A DNA stretch of 64,000 nt, taken from positions 124,001 to 188,000 of the forward strand of contig NZ_VZOW01000005.1 of assembly GCF_008801835.1 (NCBI RefSeq), given 5' to 3'. The translations under genes were made by a program, and so were the position numbers. This DNA is from Cupriavidus pauculus. GTDB lineage: Bacteria; Pseudomonadota; Gammaproteobacteria; Burkholderiales; Burkholderiaceae. Below are positions 61,049 to 64,000 of this stretch, piece by piece. The notes beneath the pieces are model-generated. The model was not told the origin of the DNA, did not search any database, and saw nothing but the letters and a program-made list of their open reading frames with translations. Every line of letters starts with the position of its first letter. Position 1 is the stretch's first letter.

Positions 61049-61465
61049 ATGCGTTTTGTTCTCTTTCTGCTGACTGCCCTGTGCCTGTCCGCGCTGTCCT
61101 TCCAGGCAGCGGCGAACGCGCGCGCGGCTGCGCCGAAAGTGCCGGTGGTGGCGCCCGCTGCGGAGCCTGACTACGCCATGTTGGCCGCCGGGGACGACCT
61201 CGCGGAACTGGTGCTGCGCGGCGATCCCGAAGACGGTCCGGACGACCAGATCGACGACGGACCCCCGCCGGGCTACTGCAATATCTGGTCGGCCGATCTG
61301 CTCGACCCGCTCGACCTGTTCGACGCGGTGGACGAAAGCAGCGCCCTGATCGTCGTGCCGCAGCTGCAACTGGCTGAATCGCGCGACAGCGCCGTCCATG
61401 TGCCCAAGGCACGCACGCTGTTCGAATCCGAAGGCGTGTTCAGACCGCCCAATCTCCTCGCCTGA
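61049..61465 (+). CDS. Small exported acidic protein upstream of the efflux genes
   Basis: A 138-residue protein with a signal peptide (LFLLTALCLSALSFQAAANA) and an acidic mature part (DDLAELVLRGDPEDGPDDQIDDG). It occupies the czcI position, just before the czcC-type outer-membrane gene, but the sequence does not show the His-rich CzcI pattern, so the relation is by position only. It could be a metal-binding periplasmic protein or accessory factor. Confidence 0.62.
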   Translation: MRFVLFLLTALCLSALSFQAAANARAAAPKVPVVAPAAEPDYAMLAAGDDLAELVLRGDPEDGPDDQIDDGPPPGYCNIWSADLLDPLDLFDAVDESSALIVVPQLQLAESRDSAVHVPKARTLFESEGVFRPPNLLA

Positions 61466-61655
61466 CACCTCCTGGCCGCGACCGGGCTGATCGGCCCTGC
61501 CTGCGCGCCTTCCTTGTCCTTGCGCCCCTGATATCCGCTGCGACACGCCTTGTGCCGCGGCGGCCCCATTCGCTGCCGCACCGGCCTCTCGCCGGGCGCA
61601 TCCATTGGTGGCGGGCGTGCGCTGGGGACAGCCGTACCGCTCGATTTTTTCTGAC

Positions 61656-63047
61656 ATGAAGACCAACCATACGTTGACTTGGGTCGCGTCGCTGTCGCTC
61701 GTGACAGCGACGGCCTGGGCCGCGCAGCCCGTGCCGCCCGGCGCATCCGTGCCCGCCGTGCAGGCCGGTGCTTCGGCGCCGCCTGCCATGCAATACGCCG
61801 CCAAAGCCATGCCACGGGTCAGCAAGCCCGCGGCCGAGACTTTCGACTTGCCCCAGTTGCTGGAGCTTGCGCAATCGACCAACAAGGGCGCACAGGCCGC
61901 GCAGGCCAATGTGGACGCCGCCAGCGCCGCCATCAACAGCGCGCGCGCCTATCCGAACCCGCAGGTGGAGGTGATGTATGGGCGCCTGTCCGGCAAGCAG
62001 CCGGGCGTGGCCAGTGGCAATGCGCCGTCGTACGCCTTCGTCCAGAAGTTCGACTATCCGAACCAGCGCCAACTGCGCGCGGAGATGGCGGGCCGCGGAC
62101 TCGACGCCTCCGAGGCGCTGCGGAAGAGTTTCCGCGCTGAACTGGCCGCGCGCGTGAAGACCGCGTACTTCCAGGTGTTGCGCCGTGAAACCGAACTGGC
62201 CGCCGCGCGCGATGATCTGCAACTGACGCGCCAGATTCAGGGCCGCGCCAAGGTGCGTGTGGACGTGGGCGAAGCGCCGCGCTACGAACTGATCAAGGCC
62301 GAAACTGAACTGCTGGCCGCGCAGAAAACGCTGCAGACCGCGGAGCTGCGCGTTGAACAGGCCAAGGCCGCGCTGCGCCAGCAGGTTGGCGGCGCCATGC
62401 CCGCGAGCTTTGCGCTGGGCGGCAGCCTGGCGGGCACACCAGACGTGCCGACGCTGGCCGTGTTGCGCGACGCGATGCAGGCCAACAATGCCGAACTGAA
62501 CCAGCGCCGCAGCGAACTGGAACGCGCGCGGCTCGGAGTCGATTACCAGCGCTCGCTGCGTTGGCCGGAAGTGTCGCTGCGCGCCAGCACCGATCGCCAG
62601 CCCGACAACAATGTCTCGCAGATCGGCCTGATCATGACGATCCCGCTGTGGGACCGTCGCAGCGGCCCCGTAGGCGAGGCCACGGCGCAGGCCACTCAGG
62701 CGCGCACCGCGCTGGAAGCGCGCGAGTTCGAACTGTCGCAGGAGCTCGAAAGCGCCTATCAGCAATACGAGATCACGCAGGCGCAGGTCACCGCGCTGGA
62801 ATCGGGCATCGTACGCGAGGCCGAATCGGCGCTGGGCGTGGCCGAAGCCGCCTACCGTTTTGGCGAGCGCGGCATTCTCGACTATCTCGACGCCCAGCGC
62901 GTGCTGCGTAACGCGCGAAGCGAATTGATCAACGCGCAGTACGAACTGCAGATCGCCGCGATCCAGATTGAAAAGCTCATGTCGGCCACGCCGGGCGCCC
63001 ATGCCGCCGCTGCGCCGTCCATGTCCGTCACACCGAATACGAACTGA
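61656..63047 (+). CDS. czcC: CzcC-type outer membrane efflux protein
   Basis: A 463-residue TolC-like channel protein with a signal peptide (LVTATAWAAQP) and two coiled-coil repeats: LLELAQSTNKGAQAAQANVDA... and the second around TALEAREFELSQELESAYQQYE, with ARAYPNPQVEVMYGRLSG and VSQIGLIMTIPLWDRRSGPVGEA. Such a protein partners with a membrane fusion protein and an RND pump to export divalent metals. The Czc, Cnr or Ncc variant cannot be told apart. ATG at 61656. Confidence 0.82.
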   Translation: MKTNHTLTWVASLSLVTATAWAAQPVPPGASVPAVQAGASAPPAMQYAAKAMPRVSKPAAETFDLPQLLELAQSTNKGAQAAQANVDAASAAINSARAYPNPQVEVMYGRLSGKQPGVASGNAPSYAFVQKFDYPNQRQLRAEMAGRGLDASEALRKSFRAELAARVKTAYFQVLRRETELAAARDDLQLTRQIQGRAKVRVDVGEAPRYELIKAETELLAAQKTLQTAELRVEQAKAALRQQVGGAMPASFALGGSLAGTPDVPTLAVLRDAMQANNAELNQRRSELERARLGVDYQRSLRWPEVSLRASTDRQPDNNVSQIGLIMTIPLWDRRSGPVGEATAQATQARTALEAREFELSQELESAYQQYEITQAQVTALESGIVREAESALGVAEAAYRFGERGILDYLDAQRVLRNARSELINAQYELQIAAIQIEKLMSATPGAHAAAAPSMSVTPNTN

Positions 63048-63049
63048 AC

Positions 63050-64000
63050 ATGCGTCCCTCCCATTCCCTGCTTTCCATTGCAGCGGCTGTCGTGCTGGCG
63101 ATGTCGCTGGCCGGCTGCTCCAAAGATCCCGAACCGGCGGCCGAGACCCCGAAGCTGCCGCCGGGCATCGTCAAGCCCGCCGACAACCTGCAGAAGACGC
63201 TGAAGGTGGCGCCGGTTGCCACGTCCGCGTTCAGCGAGATGCTGCGCGTGTCGGGCCGTATTGATTTCGATGAACAGCGCGTGTCGCGCATCGGCGCGAG
63301 CGTGACCGGCCGGGTCACGGACCTCTACGCAATCCTCGGCCAGGAAGTCAAGGCCGGTCAGGTGCTGGCGCGCCTGCACAGCAGCGAACTGGGCGCCGCC
63401 CAGATGGCGTTCCTGAAGGCCGAGGCGCAGAACGATCTGCAAGCGCGCAATGCCGAGCGCGCGCGCCAGTTGTTTGCCGCCGACGTGATCGGCCGCGCCG
63501 AGCTGCAGCGCCGTCAGAGCGAATACGCGATCGCTGCCGCGGAAATGCGCGCCTATCGTGATCAACTGCGCGTGCTGGGCATGTCGACCGCGGCCGTTTC
63601 CGCGCTGGCAAAGAACGGCAGCATCGATTCGTATTCGCCGGTGTTTTCCAGCATCAGCGGCACTGTGGTGGAGCGCAACGTCGCGCAGGGCCAGGTGGTG
63701 CAGCCGGCCGATGCGCTTTATACCGTCGCCGATCTGTCGCGCGTGTGGGTGGTGGCCGAAGTGCCCGAGCAGCAGGCCGCACAGGTGGCCGAAGGGCAGA
63801 GCGTCGATATCGAGGTGCCGTCGCTGGCCAACGCCAATGGCCGCATCACGGGCCGGCTGATTTACGTGGGACGCACCGTCAATCCGCAGTCGCGCACCGT
63901 GCTGGTCCGCACCGAACTCGAGAACAAGGAAGGGCGTCTGAAGCCGGCCATGCTGGCCACCATGCTGATTGCGGGCAAGCCCGTCGATACGCTGGTGGTG
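63050..64000 (+). CDS. czcB: CzcB-type membrane fusion protein (3' end outside window)
   Basis: Periplasmic adaptor of an HME-RND efflux system. It begins with a lipoprotein signal (MSLAGCSK). A barrel-sandwich-lipoyl half follows (ASVTGRVTDLYAILGQEVKAGQVLARLHSSELGAAQ), then a coiled coil and the second half (SISGTVVERNVAQGQVV, YTVADLSRVWVVAEVPEQQ). It starts three bases after the czcC stop and remains open at base 64000. The RND pump would follow outside. Confidence 0.88.
   Translation, partial: MRPSHSLLSIAAAVVLAMSLAGCSKDPEPAAETPKLPPGIVKPADNLQKTLKVAPVATSAFSEMLRVSGRIDFDEQRVSRIGASVTGRVTDLYAILGQEVKAGQVLARLHSSELGAAQMAFLKAEAQNDLQARNAERARQLFAADVIGRAELQRRQSEYAIAAAEMRAYRDQLRVLGMSTAAVSALAKNGSIDSYSPVFSSISGTVVERNVAQGQVVQPADALYTVADLSRVWVVAEVPEQQAAQVAEGQSVDIEVPSLANANGRITGRLIYVGRTVNPQSRTVLVRTELENKEGRLKPAMLATMLIAGKPVDTLVV

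Overview
This window is about 66% GC, gene-dense and typical of a betaproteobacterium of the family Burkholderiaceae. The best guess is Cupriavidus or a close relative, probably a secondary chromosome. The guess rests on gene content: napEDABC joined to ccmABC, a protocatechuate/4-hydroxybenzoate block, several orphan Bug/TTT receptors, a Ku/LigD pair, PhoX, a TRAP operon and the start of a Czc-type metal efflux operon. No rRNA, tRNA, insertion sequence, phage or CRISPR array was recognised.

Layout. 1-6.3 kb (minus strand): cytochrome c maturation ccmCBA behind the periplasmic nitrate reductase operon napEDABC. 6.5-14.5 kb: an acyl-CoA catabolic cluster with a CoA ligase and a LysR regulator, divergent from a CaiB-type CoA transferase, a MaoC-like hot-dog protein, a Bug receptor and two acyl-CoA dehydrogenases. 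14.6-20.2 kb (minus): an LprI/MliC-like protein, a cupin, a VapC-type toxin with antitoxin, trehalase overlapping an SDR dehydrogenase, and a shikimate kinase. 20.3-26.6 kb: a PcaQ-like regulator divergent from pcaH-pcaG-pcaB-pcaDC(fusion)-pobA, which takes 4-hydroxybenzoate through protocatechuate to beta-ketoadipate. 26.7-32.9 kb: a tannase/feruloyl-esterase lipoprotein, a LysR regulator, a second lipoprotein hydrolase and another Bug receptor.

33-46 kb looks like a stress and DNA-repair block. It holds a Gln-rich protein, a BON-domain protein, Ku, a Pro-rich microprotein, a hybrid histidine kinase, a second IF-1, a cold-shock protein, many small orphan proteins and the PE-LIG-POL LigD. Four of the small genes share an unusual promoter-like arrangement (AATAAAA or AATAATC, 21-23 bp, GCGTAGAGT) that no other feature explains. 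I consider it, with the small proteins it serves, the least described thing in the window.

46-64 kb: an SDR; an oxalate/formate-type MFS carrier with its 43-residue small subunit; a 957-bp non-coding gap; PhoX with a Pho-box-like site; a two-gene outer-membrane-protein operon; small membrane proteins; a DapA-like aldolase with a TRAP transporter and GntR regulator; and a truncated CzcC/CzcB operon running off the end. Functions are inferred from residues and motifs read by eye; no database search was run.
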